Assembly: GCF_900142605.1 (NCBI RefSeq)
Contig: NZ_FRBL01000001.1
Location: forward strand, 124,001-188,000
DNA: 64,000 nucleotides
Origin: Chitinophaga jiangningensis
Lineage (GTDB): Bacteria > Bacteroidota > Bacteroidia > Chitinophagales > Chitinophagaceae
Direction of reading: 5' to 3'
Shown here: piece by piece, positions 8,001 through 17,143 of the stretch
Position numbering within the stretch: the stretch's first letter is position 1
How the letters are laid out: every line of letters begins with the position of its first letter
Notes under the pieces: model-generated
Told to the model about the DNA's origin: nothing
The model's database searches: none
What the model saw: the letters and a program-made list of their open reading frames with translations, nothing else
Made by a program: the position numbers and the translations under genes

Positions 8001-8966
8001 TTATTTGAAGAAGTCGCCGTGATAACGGGATTGTTTCAATATCTTATTCAGGGAATGGATATCCTCTACATCAATGCCTATCAGGGCTTGCAGGGCTTTG
8101 GTTTTATTTTTTGTATGGAGATAGTAACTCTTACTGATGGCATACCCCACGAAATAGCCCAGGTCGGCCTGTTCTCCTTTTTTCCCGTTGTTATACAACC
8201 AGTTAGAAACATCATTGCCGGCCATCTCCTGCTGAAACTGCTGCCAAACGGCCGCCTCATGTAACTTACCGTAATGGATATACGGCGTTTCCAATTCTTT
8301 CTCCAGCAGCAGCTCTGCTACAAAGTCACAGATACCTTCTGCAAGGCAATATCCCAGCAGGTTGGTATGCCAGCCACCTTCCTTATCGACCCCTTTTTGC
8401 TGAGTATGCGTAATTTCATGTGCCACCAGGTGTGCTATACCTCTGTTATTGCGGAAATAGTTGCGTAGCATTGGCTGCATGCCTTCGCTGTTGATGGTAC
8501 TGTCGGCCGCTGCAATTTCAGTTCCGATGAGTAATTCTTTTTGGGTGGTAGTGCCGCCTGTTCCCAGGTAACCGATGGTGAAGTAGACATCGGGGCGGTG
8601 CCAGGAAGGATAAATCTTTTCGTAGCGATCCAGAATGGCATATACTTCTGGCAGTTGCTGCTGCACTGCCAGCGTTTTTTCGCGGATATGCTGCCAGAAC
8701 AGGGGATACTTCCTGAAGCTTTTTACGAAACCGGCGGCAGTCATTTCCCGCATAGTCGCAAACTGATGTAAACCGGGAGATCCTTTTGACAGATATTCCG
8801 TTTCAACCAGTTTTACCCTTGCAGCACTATCCGTGATTTGTTGCAAATGATCATACATCTGCCAGAACAGGGGGATATCACTGGTTACCACGTTGTATTT
8901 AAGCTGGGCTGTTACGCTGGCATTCCCGGCTAAAAGCAGAACAATAACAAACAAAATCTTTCTCAT
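8001..8966 (-). CDS. secreted HExxH metallopeptidase-like protein (DUF2268-like)
   Basis: The start at 8966 gives MRKILFVIVLLLAGNASVTAQ, a clean signal peptide. The ATG at 8981 adds five residues. The mature protein has HEITH at residues 183-187 in HLVAHEITHTQQKG, followed by a Glu/Asp-rich helix (LAEGICDFVAELLLEKELE) that could supply the third zinc ligand, as in gluzincin peptidases. The preceding block YLGTGGTTTQKELLIGTE resembles DUF2268 putative Zn-dependent proteases. It likely acts in the periplasm or outside the cell, and its substrate is unknown. It lies 53 bp after the zinc-ribbon gene and may share its transcript. Confidence 0.75.
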   Translation of the reverse strand: MRKILFVIVLLLAGNASVTAQLKYNVVTSDIPLFWQMYDHLQQITDSAARVKLVETEYLSKGSPGLHQFATMREMTAAGFVKSFRKYPLFWQHIREKTLAVQQQLPEVYAILDRYEKIYPSWHRPDVYFTIGYLGTGGTTTQKELLIGTEIAAADSTINSEGMQPMLRNYFRNNRGIAHLVAHEITHTQQKGVDKEGGWHTNLLGYCLAEGICDFVAELLLEKELETPYIHYGKLHEAAVWQQFQQEMAGNDVSNWLYNNGKKGEQADLGYFVGYAISKSYYLHTKNKTKALQALIGIDVEDIHSLNKILKQSRYHGDFFK

Positions 8967-9019
8967 AAGGGAGGTGGTCATCTACTTGGCCATGATAAAG
9001 ATAATAATTAATATCTCCT

Positions 9020-9625
9020 TTATAAACCATTTCTCCGGATATCCATTACAATACCATTGGATACTTTCTCCGGGAGATCCGTACGCAGGTAGGTCCAGTT
9101 TGGAATGGTACTATAATTACGCTCGTCCTTTTTATCAATTTTTCGTATATGCTGCCGGTAAATGGCCGGTGCCAGGTAAAAATGAGCCTTTCCTTCCTCA
9201 TCCAGTTTCAACAGGCGCAGGAAAAAATACATGGGGGTGCCATTGGAAAACGCCTTCATTTTATACACATCGCCCTCCCTGGGGTTGGTGGCGTAATGTT
9301 GTATGCGGTTGCTGGTGGCTTTGTCGGACAGGTAAGCGTAGAGCGCCATCCAGAAAAACGGCAGAGCTCCGGCATACAATAGTATAGGCGTTCCCGTTTG
9401 CAGGAATTTTTCCCGAAGGGCGGGTACGCGCTGCCCGCTGTCGCAGGCGGTACAGTAAATCGTCACCATTTTTTTACCTGTGGGATAGAGGGGAACACTC
9501 AGGAAATGATGGTAATCCCGCATTACCCGTACCTGCAGCTGACTGGCACGGCACTCCGGGCATACCGTATCGGCAACGTGGACATGCTTTATCAAGGCTA
9601 TTCGCTTGCCAAAAATGGAGGGCAT
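9020..9625 (-). CDS. zinc-ribbon protein with one membrane segment, unknown function
   Basis: The 201-aa protein has CPEC near residue 22 and CTAC near residue 57, forming a probable four-cysteine zinc ribbon, then one hydrophobic segment (about 80-98, PILLYAGALPFFWMALYAYL). The C-terminal half is soluble and rich in charged and aromatic residues. This layout fits small zinc-ribbon membrane proteins common in Bacteroidota, whose role is unknown. There is no signal peptide, so the ribbon should face the cytoplasm. It lies upstream of, and in line with, the secreted metallopeptidase gene. Confidence 0.7.
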   Translation of the reverse strand: MPSIFGKRIALIKHVHVADTVCPECRASQLQVRVMRDYHHFLSVPLYPTGKKMVTIYCTACDSGQRVPALREKFLQTGTPILLYAGALPFFWMALYAYLSDKATSNRIQHYATNPREGDVYKMKAFSNGTPMYFFLRLLKLDEEGKAHFYLAPAIYRQHIRKIDKKDERNYSTIPNWTYLRTDLPEKVSNGIVMDIRRNGL

Positions 9626-9684
9626 AGGTGTATAGGCTTATGTTATACACAATAGTAATAAAATTCGGAGGAAAATCCACAAGT

Positions 9685-9764
9685 ACCCCGATTAGCTGCC
9701 GGGCCTATGGGCCGGCAGCTAATCGGGGTTTAATCCCTCGCCGGAGGCGACGGATTAAACCCCG
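9685..9764. repeat. two overlapping long hairpins
   Basis: The first hairpin has 21-bp arms at 9685-9705 and 9709-9729 with one mismatch and a 3-nt loop TAT. The second has 13-bp arms at 9724-9736 and 9752-9764, and its loop contains a smaller perfect hairpin, TCGCC-GGA-GGCGA (9738-9750). Bases 9724-9729 belong to both, so only one can fully form at a time. It sits between the zinc-ribbon gene and the 3' end of the hydroxylase gene and may act as that gene's terminator. Similar arrays occur at 29007-29120 and 36023-36141. Confidence 0.75.
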
Positions 9765-9791
9765 AAACAAAGGCATACAGGAAGCAATCGC

Positions 9792-10568
9792 TTAGGAGGT
9801 TTTGCCAAAGCGCCGCTCCTGGATAGCATCATAGATTTTCACATAATCCGGATGCTCAGTTCCCATCACGCGGTCCCATATACGAAAATACAGGCTGTAG
9901 TTCCCTTTAAACTTTGCATGATGGAGGTTATGGTAAGTAGAAGAATTCAGTATCTCAAATAAAAATGATTTCCTGAAACCCTTAGGCATAATTTCATATC
10001 CCAAATGACCGTAAACATTGATAATCAAGGCCGCTATGTTAAACAGCGCCAGCGACAACGGATGCATCGGCATTACAAATACCAGCACCAGCACTACCCC
10101 TCCTTCTGCCACGGCCTCCAGGGCATGAAAGGAGTAAGCCGTCCATGGGGAGGGATTGGTGGACTTATGATGCAGCAGGTGCGTCAGGTTAAAGAGCTTC
10201 GGATGGTGCAGCGTGCGGTGCATCCAGTAGAAGTAGGTATCATGAATCACGAGCGCCAGTCCCACACTAACCGGTATCCACCATATCGGGTAGTCGTTCA
10301 GGTTAGTATAGATAAAAGTATGCGGTTTTACCCAGGGGGTAAACGCCAGGATGGCCATCCCCGCCAGGATGAAAGTGCTCATGGAAGAATGTAATATCTC
10401 CCTGAAAAAATCCTTTTTTTGAGCAAATTTGGTGGGCTGGATTTTGTTTTTGGTGACTTTATGGGTCAGCAGTTTATAGAACAGGTAGAACATTATGCCG
10501 GCGATAACGAAGTAACGCAGCAGGTTAAACGCTGTTTCTGTAAATACGTGTTTAAAAAAATCGTTCAT
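9792..10568 (-). CDS. sterol desaturase / fatty acid hydroxylase family membrane protein
   Basis: This 258-aa integral membrane di-iron enzyme has the family histidine boxes: HDTYFYWMHRTLHH, LLHHKST and YHNLHHAKF. Several hydrophobic segments (around 12-32, 62-82, 95-112, 150-185) hold the active site at the membrane face. Family members hydroxylate or desaturate sterols, carotenoids and fatty acids with O2. The substrate here is not evident, and lipid or ornithine-lipid modification would be typical for the phylum. Its start is 12 bp after the stop of the upstream SusD gene with no terminator visible, so it may be the last gene of the SusCD transcript. Confidence 0.87.
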   Translation of the reverse strand: MNDFFKHVFTETAFNLLRYFVIAGIMFYLFYKLLTHKVTKNKIQPTKFAQKKDFFREILHSSMSTFILAGMAILAFTPWVKPHTFIYTNLNDYPIWWIPVSVGLALVIHDTYFYWMHRTLHHPKLFNLTHLLHHKSTNPSPWTAYSFHALEAVAEGGVVLVLVFVMPMHPLSLALFNIAALIINVYGHLGYEIMPKGFRKSFLFEILNSSTYHNLHHAKFKGNYSLYFRIWDRVMGTEHPDYVKIYDAIQERRFGKTS

Positions 10569-10580
10569 GCGTCTGAGTTA

Positions 10581-12104
10581 TTAATAGCCTGGGTTTTGTA
10601 AGATATTAGGGCTTCTCATGAGTTCAGCCCGTGGAATGGGCATTAGTAAAGTATGGGCACTCCAGGGTTGTTTATCAGGAATAGCACTCAACACTGTTGC
10701 CGCTTTACCGGTACGCTTGAGGTCCAGCCAGCGGTGTCCCCACTCCCCTACAAACTCAATCCTGTTTTCCCTGGCAATAGCAGCCAGCAGTTGCTCCCCG
10801 GAAACATCGGCCAGATCAGGCAATCCGGCTCTCTTACGAACCACATTAATGTCCGACAGGGCTTCGGCACTGGCACCTAAATGGGCTTTCGCTTCGGCAC
10901 GTATCAGGTAAGCTTCTGATAAACGGAGCACCATATTGCTCATATCACCCGGCGCTTCCGTGTCGTTGATGTCAATCCCATTATATTTTGCAATGTACCT
11001 GATCGGTACACCAAAATAAGGAGCCGTGGCAGGCGTTAGTACCCTGTCAGTCCAGTATTTTACCCGCAGGTCACCCGCTTCAAAGCTTTGAAAGGTTTCT
11101 TCCCGCATGGCATATTTGGGTAACAACATTCCCATAGTCTGGTACAATTCGAAAGTAGCAGAATCCGTCATGGCCAATTCCATCTCCGGCATTTTTGAGA
11201 ATCTGGCAGGGGGAGCCAACGCTCCTGCCTCATTCTGATACCTGGGCGTAATGGCTGCATTTCGTTCCAGTTCCCATAAAGACTCGGTGTTATTAGCGCT
11301 GAACGTAACATCCGGAGCTGTTAGCGTATAGGCATGGCTGTTAATAACCACTCCTGCCTGTTCCGCAGCCTCCTGCCAACGTTCGCGGAAGAGGTAGGCC
11401 CTTGCCAGGAGGGCGGCAGCGGCATATTTGTTGGGCAGTAATTTTCTGCCTCCGGAAAAACCATATCCTTCGGATAACAGGAGTTGCGCATCTTTCAGGT
11501 CGGCGATGATCTGATCATATACTTTTTCCACCGGTGCCCGCTTTGCAGCCATATTGACATTAATGTCCGTGGTGGTCATCAATGGTACATCACCAAAAAC
11601 ATTGACCAGGTAGAAATACACAAATGCCCTGGCAAACTTTGCCTGTCCTTCCGCGATCCTTTTAATAGAATCAGTGACTTTTCCTGCATCACCGGCATTT
11701 TTCAATCCTTCTACTACCCCATTGGCATTATAGATGATATGGAATGGCTGGTTCCATAGCGCAATGTTATTGGCATTATCCGACAAAATATTTCCGGTAT
11801 AATAACTGAGGTCATCCTGCATCAACAATGCTCCTCCCATGGGTGAAGCCTCATCACCAAGGATGGCACCAAGGCAGGCCATTGCACCGCAAGTCAGGGT
11901 AACATCATTCTCATTGATCATGGGTGTATAAATACCGGAAACAGCCGATTTAATTTTTGTGTCGCTGTTAAATACGATCTCCGCATTCACGGTATTGGCA
12001 GGAGGTGCGACGTCTATCAATGAGCAGGATCCCAGGGCTATCAGCACAGTAGCTGACAACAGCTCCAAAGCGCGCTTAGTTATATGGAGGTTGATATTAA
12101 GCAT
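10581..12104 (-). CDS. SusD/RagB family nutrient-binding outer membrane lipoprotein
   Basis: Start 12104 gives MLNINLHITKRALELL... with lipobox ALGSC, and it lies 14 bp after the SusC stop. The open frame reaching 12278 has an implausible N-terminus overlapping SusC. The protein has the SusD TPR-type fold features: early NTVNAEIVF, YKYNGID, VLRLSEAYLIRAEAKAHLG, INVVRKRAGL, ENRIEFVGEWGHRWLDLKRTG and the C-terminal NPGY. It should sit on the cell surface as the lid of the partner receptor encoded just upstream (12118-15507). The ligand is unknown. Metalloproteases encoded in the same island suggest peptides, but this is inference. Confidence 0.93.
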   Translation of the reverse strand: MLNINLHITKRALELLSATVLIALGSCSLIDVAPPANTVNAEIVFNSDTKIKSAVSGIYTPMINENDVTLTCGAMACLGAILGDEASPMGGALLMQDDLSYYTGNILSDNANNIALWNQPFHIIYNANGVVEGLKNAGDAGKVTDSIKRIAEGQAKFARAFVYFYLVNVFGDVPLMTTTDINVNMAAKRAPVEKVYDQIIADLKDAQLLLSEGYGFSGGRKLLPNKYAAAALLARAYLFRERWQEAAEQAGVVINSHAYTLTAPDVTFSANNTESLWELERNAAITPRYQNEAGALAPPARFSKMPEMELAMTDSATFELYQTMGMLLPKYAMREETFQSFEAGDLRVKYWTDRVLTPATAPYFGVPIRYIAKYNGIDINDTEAPGDMSNMVLRLSEAYLIRAEAKAHLGASAEALSDINVVRKRAGLPDLADVSGEQLLAAIARENRIEFVGEWGHRWLDLKRTGKAATVLSAIPDKQPWSAHTLLMPIPRAELMRSPNILQNPGY

Positions 12105-12117
12105 AGTAATTAGTGGT

Positions 12118-15100
12118 TTAAAGAGTGCATTTGATACCAAAAACAACTGTACGTGTAAGTGGGCTGTAGTAGTTGGCGTATTCGGGATCAAGCCCTTTGT
12201 AATTGGTGATCTTAAAAAGGTTATTACCGCTGATATCAAAACTGAGATGTTGTACGTGCATGCTTCTACATATCTCATCCTTCAGGTTATAGCTGAGGTA
12301 AATGGATTGCATTTTCAGCATATTAATCAGTTTCATTCCAGCGTCAGAATCTACGTAATAAGAAATCTCGTCAGATATTCTGGTGGTCGGCCTCGCTCCT
12401 TTGGAAACATCTCCTACTCCCTTCCACCGGTCATTAAACAGATCATAAGAGGTATTGGCCATATTACCGATCCTGGATACTCCTTCTGCAGAGCGGGCAT
12501 AAAATCTTTTGAAATCAAAATTGCCACCAATACTCCAGCCTTTCAACTGAAAACTGGTATTAAAACCTCCATAAAACTTAGGTAATGTGGAACGCACAAT
12601 CCGCCTGTCATCAGCCCCTGGCGTACCTGCACTGTAAGTGACTGTTGTTTTCCCATCTTTATTAAAATCCTCATATTTCGGAAGACCTGTTGCAGGATCA
12701 ACACCAAGGAAATGCAGCAGGTAGGTATCATCGAGGGAGCCACCCACTAAATAAGACGACTTATAATTTGAGTTTTCAATATCCGGGTAGGACAGTAAAA
12801 CATTCCTGGTAAAGCTGGTATTAAAGCTGATATTCCAGGATAAATCCTTCCGACGTACGGGAGTCAGTGATAATGCAATCTCTGTACCCCGGTTCATTAC
12901 ATTTGCCGGCAGGTTAGTCACCACCGATGTAAATCCAGTATAAGCGCCTGTAGCATATATCAGCAATTGGTCGCCACAGGTATTCCTGTACCAGTTAATA
13001 TTCAGACTGGCCCTGGAATCAAAAAATGCAGATTCAAAAGCGATGTCAAGTGATTTCTTAGCGGGCCAGTGGAACTGTGAATTTGCCTGCCATTGCGCCA
13101 TTAGCTGAGGTACATCCTGATAGCCGTAGGACTTGCTGCCATTAGAGGTAGCCCCCCATTGCGACAAATACTGATATTCACCAATTGCATCACTGCCGGT
13201 AATACCATAGCTACTCCGGAGCTTCAGCATCGTAACTGCCTTCGGCAATGCTTTGGCCAGCCATGGTTCATCCGAAAAAATCCATGCTGCTCCCACAGCT
13301 CCGAAATTCCCATACCGGTGATCAGGACCGAATCGACTGCTTCCATCTCTTCTGGCACTCAGATTTATGGAATAGCGATTGGCATAGATGTAGTTAATTC
13401 TGGCAAATGCCCCTATATACTTATATTCAGCGGAACGATCATCTCCAGTCACCGTTGGGGCGTTTGTGATAGAACTCATCAGGTCCGCATCTTTGTAGTT
13501 AAGACCTTTTAGAACATTCGAGGCTGTTTTTACAGTATTGAATGTTCCTCCTGCCACCACACTCAGGGTACCCTGGCCAACCACCCGATCATAATTTAAC
13601 AGGGGTTCCACATTTAAAACCTGGTTATTAGTTTGCCCCCATGACGAAATCCCTAAAGAATTAGTAATATTCACATAGCCAAGGTTTTCAGCCGGAGGAG
13701 TGATACCCCGGCTGTTTGAGGTATTCTTTTGCAGACCTGCATTGGCACTTAGTAACAACCCCTTAGCCAGCTGGTAACTTACCTGGAAACCGGCATTCAC
13801 GTTAAACCCTTTGTTGGAAGCATGCACATTGAGGTCTTCAAAGGGGTAAGCTTTTGTGATATTTGCTCCATATGCCGCATAGTATTCTTCCCGGTTAAAA
13901 CTGCCATCCGCTTTCAGCATAGGCGGTGCATTGGGCGCCAGCAAACTTGCATTAGGCAGATTAACCTGATCTACATCGGTTACCCCAATGCTTATGTTGG
14001 TATTAAAATGGAGCTTTTGGTTAAATGCGCTTGTATTCAGGTTCAGGCGAATATTACCCGATTTGTTACCACCGGAATAATTATCTATGGCCTTTTGCTT
14101 TACATAGTTTGCACTCAGCCGGTAACGTGTGTCTGCCGCGCCGCCATTTAACGACACCGCTGCTGTTGTTCTTGTACCAACATGCCCAAATATCTCCTTA
14201 TTCCAGTCAGTATAACGGGTAGTATCCCATACCATCAAATCAGGTGCGTAATTAGGGCTGCTGGGATTAGCGGACGGTACAAGTCCGTCATTTTTGAATG
14301 CTTCCCTTCTTAGTTGCAGGTAGTCAGTTGTATTCAGTAGTTTGGGATACCTGGTTACGATGGTTAGTCCTTCTGAGACATTAACATCTACCGAAGGCAC
14401 ACCGGAGGTACCTCTTTTTGTGTTAATGATGATCACGCCATTGGCCCCCCTGCTGCCATAGATAGCGGTAGCATCTGCATCTTTCAAAACATCTATGGAA
14501 GCAATATCCCGTGGATTAATACCAAACAAAGGGCTGGTGGATATGCCCGTTTGCGCCTGGTTGAGGCCTTGTGATATATAGGCCATCTTTGTATCGCCAT
14601 TAGCACCTCCATATAAATCAAGTACGGAAGAAGGTATACCATCTATAATGATCATTGGGGCGGATGCAAAATTCTGGTTGATGTTATTTCTCCCCCTGAT
14701 TTCTATGCGTATGGGAGCTGCCTCATTGCCGGAGGTAGGCGATACCACCATACCCGGTACCCGTCCGGCCAGGGCGGCCAGTGGATTTGAAACTGGCTGG
14801 TTTTCTATTTCCTTGCCGGAAATGGAAGTAATACTACCTGTATTTAACCGCTTATTGGTAGTACTATAGGCTTGCACCACCACTTTATCCAATTCATTAT
14901 CCGCCGGTTTCAGCACAAAATAATAACTACGCCGGGACATATCCAGCAGGTTCAGCTTTTGGGTGGTATAACCTACATAAGATACCTGTATCTCCTCCCC
15001 AATCATAACTCCTTTCAGCGTAAACTCCCCCTTTTGATTCGTCAGTGCTACTTTTTTGGTGTATGCGGAACGTACCGTTGCATTAGGCAAACCTGTAGTA

Positions 15101-15507
15101 GCATCCGTTCCTATAACCGTTCCGGTAATATTAATGGAATCACGGTTTTCTTTTAGTACCGTTTTAGATTTGGTATTTACTGTATTAACAGCCACTACTT
15201 TATTGACCACCTTATACCCGAATGGAGTTCCTTCAAACACCTTACTGATAGCAGTTTTCACGTCTTCATTTTCCAAACGGATACTTACCTGGCACTCATT
15301 CTTTTTTAAGTTACTGGGATACACAAAGTTGTACCCGGTCTGCTTTTCAATTTCCTTGCAGGCCGTTTCAAGCGGTACATTTTTTAGATCAAGATTTACG
15401 ATTTGAGCATAGGTGGTAAAACACGACAGGAGCAAATTCAACAGCACTATACCACATACCCTTACGCATACACGGCGTGTGCCTTGTTGCAGACATATTG
15501 GTTTCAT
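12118..15507 (-). CDS. SusC/RagA TonB-linked outer membrane receptor with STN domain
   Basis: Start 15507 (MKPICLQQG...) gives a signal peptide ending TYAQ. Domain order is an STN signalling domain (about 36-105, LKNVPLETACKEIEKQTGYNF), a CarboxypepD_reg-like repeat (about 125-210), a plug with VVVQAYSTTNKR and the SusC signature VLKDADATAIYGSRGANGV, and a large beta-barrel. The length of 1129 aa is normal for SusC. The STN domain is the part that contacts a FecR-type anti-sigma factor in cell-surface signalling, so this receptor may both import ligand and report it. It is a close paralog of the receptor at 17144-20539. The gene is followed after 13 bp by its SusD partner. Confidence 0.95.
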   Translation of the reverse strand: MKPICLQQGTRRVCVRVCGIVLLNLLLSCFTTYAQIVNLDLKNVPLETACKEIEKQTGYNFVYPSNLKKNECQVSIRLENEDVKTAISKVFEGTPFGYKVVNKVVAVNTVNTKSKTVLKENRDSINITGTVIGTDATTGLPNATVRSAYTKKVALTNQKGEFTLKGVMIGEEIQVSYVGYTTQKLNLLDMSRRSYYFVLKPADNELDKVVVQAYSTTNKRLNTGSITSISGKEIENQPVSNPLAALAGRVPGMVVSPTSGNEAAPIRIEIRGRNNINQNFASAPMIIIDGIPSSVLDLYGGANGDTKMAYISQGLNQAQTGISTSPLFGINPRDIASIDVLKDADATAIYGSRGANGVIIINTKRGTSGVPSVDVNVSEGLTIVTRYPKLLNTTDYLQLRREAFKNDGLVPSANPSSPNYAPDLMVWDTTRYTDWNKEIFGHVGTRTTAAVSLNGGAADTRYRLSANYVKQKAIDNYSGGNKSGNIRLNLNTSAFNQKLHFNTNISIGVTDVDQVNLPNASLLAPNAPPMLKADGSFNREEYYAAYGANITKAYPFEDLNVHASNKGFNVNAGFQVSYQLAKGLLLSANAGLQKNTSNSRGITPPAENLGYVNITNSLGISSWGQTNNQVLNVEPLLNYDRVVGQGTLSVVAGGTFNTVKTASNVLKGLNYKDADLMSSITNAPTVTGDDRSAEYKYIGAFARINYIYANRYSINLSARRDGSSRFGPDHRYGNFGAVGAAWIFSDEPWLAKALPKAVTMLKLRSSYGITGSDAIGEYQYLSQWGATSNGSKSYGYQDVPQLMAQWQANSQFHWPAKKSLDIAFESAFFDSRASLNINWYRNTCGDQLLIYATGAYTGFTSVVTNLPANVMNRGTEIALSLTPVRRKDLSWNISFNTSFTRNVLLSYPDIENSNYKSSYLVGGSLDDTYLLHFLGVDPATGLPKYEDFNKDGKTTVTYSAGTPGADDRRIVRSTLPKFYGGFNTSFQLKGWSIGGNFDFKRFYARSAEGVSRIGNMANTSYDLFNDRWKGVGDVSKGARPTTRISDEISYYVDSDAGMKLINMLKMQSIYLSYNLKDEICRSMHVQHLSFDISGNNLFKITNYKGLDPEYANYYSPLTRTVVFGIKCTL

Positions 15508-15566
15508 GTGATTAGATTTTGGTTTCAATCTGGTTGATAGCAATAAAGGATTTATTATAATTTCAT

Positions 15567-15601
15567 AGCGGTTTCCGCAGCGGGATTGCTGCGGAAACGC
15601 T
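15567..15601 (-). terminator. hairpin between the two SusCD units
   Basis: AGCGGTTTCCGCAGC and GCTGCGGAAACGCT form a 14-bp stem with one bulge and loop GGGATT. On the minus strand it follows the SusD stop at 15639 and precedes the next SusC. There is no strong T run, so it may be a processing or mRNA-stabilising hairpin rather than a full terminator. Confidence 0.5.
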
Positions 15602-15638
15602 GGATGGTTGATTTATTCAGCTAACATCTCACTAAATT

Positions 15639-17126
15639 TTAATAACCCGGATTAGGCGCCAGCTTGGGATTAGAGGTAATCTCAGACATAGGCACCGGCA
15701 TAAGTAATGTGTGATCCGACCATGGCTGCTTATAAGGCAATGCACTTAACACAGCTGTAGCTTTATGCGTCCGCTTTAGGTCAAACCAGCGATGCGCCCA
15801 TTCTCCGAAGAGTTCTACCTGGCGCTCCTTAAGTATGGCATTCAGCAAATCCTGTTTTGTAGCAGCTGTTGTATTGGATAACCCGGCACGCGATCTGATA
15901 ACATCCAGGTCTGCCGCTGCTTCCGCCACTTTTCCTTCCTGCGCTAGCGCTTCTGCGCGGATCAGGTACACTTCCGCCAAACGTAATACCATCAGATTCA
16001 AATTTCCAGGAGTACCGGTAACTGCATCCGAAATCATGTATTTATACGCATACCAAACAGGCACTTTATTATATGGCTCTTCCACGGGTGTAAGCGTTCT
16101 GTTCGTCCAGTACAACTTCCGTTCATCTCCCGGTTCAAAAGCATTCACCATGGCAGTACTTAGTTTCAGTTGTGGTAAAACAAGTTGCATAACATCAGGC
16201 CAGATGGACATATCAGTATACATTTCTTCCATGTCTGGTTGTAAAGCCAGTATAGCAGCGGGGGTAACGTAACGGGTTTCCGGCAACTGGTCCATGTAAA
16301 CAGTAGCGCCCTGTAACTGCCATAAGGCTTCATTACTGTTGGCTTCAAATGTTTTATTCGGTGTGGTAAGAGCGTAGTTGCCGCTATTAATCACCACATC
16401 AGCCATAGCACGGGCATCAGCCCATTTTTCCTGGTATAAATACACTCTTGCCAGCAGGGCTGCGGCAGCGTACTTATTGGGTTGCGCTTTATTATTACCG
16501 GTAGCCTTGTAGTTATCCGGCAGCAATGCTACCGCCTCTTTAAGATCGGCTTCCATTTGCTGGTAAATGTTTGCTACCGGGCTTCTGCCCAGGCTCATAT
16601 TTTTATTCACATCCGTAATGGTTACCAACGGCACATCACCAAAACAGTTCACCAGATTGAAGTAGGAAAAGGCGCGCAACATTTTTGCCTCACCAGTCAG
16701 CCTTTTGCGGGTACTGTCGCTGATAGTACTGCTGGATGCCAGCCCCTCCAACACGGAATTAACTGTATATATCACCCGGTAAGGCTTTATCCAATATAGC
16801 GCCGACAACCCATCTTCTTTTAGCATTTTGGATGTATAGTAAGGATACATGTCCGCGAGCTGGGTACCGAATGTCAGTTCCATTTCGTCGCTGAGTAAGC
16901 CGCCGGCTACAGTTAGTCCCCCATTTAATGCTCCAATGTTAGTTCGGTCTTCTGTGAACATCAGTGCATAAGCAGCATTTAAGGCATCTTTTGCCTTTTG
17001 GTCTGTAGCAAAAACAATTTCAGTACCTACCGTATTGATAGGCGCATCGATCTCGATTAATTTTTTGCATCCCGACAGGCAGATGCCTAAACACAATGCA
17101 TAAATTGGTTTTATATTAAAGTTCAT
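15639..17126 (-). CDS. SusD/RagB family nutrient-binding lipoprotein (second copy)
   Basis: Start 17126 gives MNFNIKPIYALCLGICLSGC, a lipoprotein signal. This leaves a 17-bp gap from the SusC stop, matching the spacing of the first pair. An ATG at 17144 overlapping the SusC stop is an alternative. The protein shows SusD blocks such as NTVGTEIVF, NKYAAAALLARVYLYQEKWADA, VLRLAEVYLIRAEALAQEG, IRSRAGLSNT, ERQVELFGEWAHRWFDLKRTH and the terminal NPGY. It clearly resembles the SusD at 10581-12104 along its whole length, so the SusCD unit was duplicated in tandem. It is a surface-exposed partner of the receptor encoded upstream. Confidence 0.93.
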   Translation of the reverse strand: MNFNIKPIYALCLGICLSGCKKLIEIDAPINTVGTEIVFATDQKAKDALNAAYALMFTEDRTNIGALNGGLTVAGGLLSDEMELTFGTQLADMYPYYTSKMLKEDGLSALYWIKPYRVIYTVNSVLEGLASSSTISDSTRKRLTGEAKMLRAFSYFNLVNCFGDVPLVTITDVNKNMSLGRSPVANIYQQMEADLKEAVALLPDNYKATGNNKAQPNKYAAAALLARVYLYQEKWADARAMADVVINSGNYALTTPNKTFEANSNEALWQLQGATVYMDQLPETRYVTPAAILALQPDMEEMYTDMSIWPDVMQLVLPQLKLSTAMVNAFEPGDERKLYWTNRTLTPVEEPYNKVPVWYAYKYMISDAVTGTPGNLNLMVLRLAEVYLIRAEALAQEGKVAEAAADLDVIRSRAGLSNTTAATKQDLLNAILKERQVELFGEWAHRWFDLKRTHKATAVLSALPYKQPWSDHTLLMPVPMSEITSNPKLAPNPGY

Positions 17127-17143
17127 TATAGCTGCTTTAGTCA

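Noticed and set aside
12105..12278. Longer SusD start overlapping the SusC gene
   Set aside because: The extra 58 residues are an out-of-frame reading of the SusC end. The ATG at 12104 gives a proper lipoprotein signal with normal spacing.
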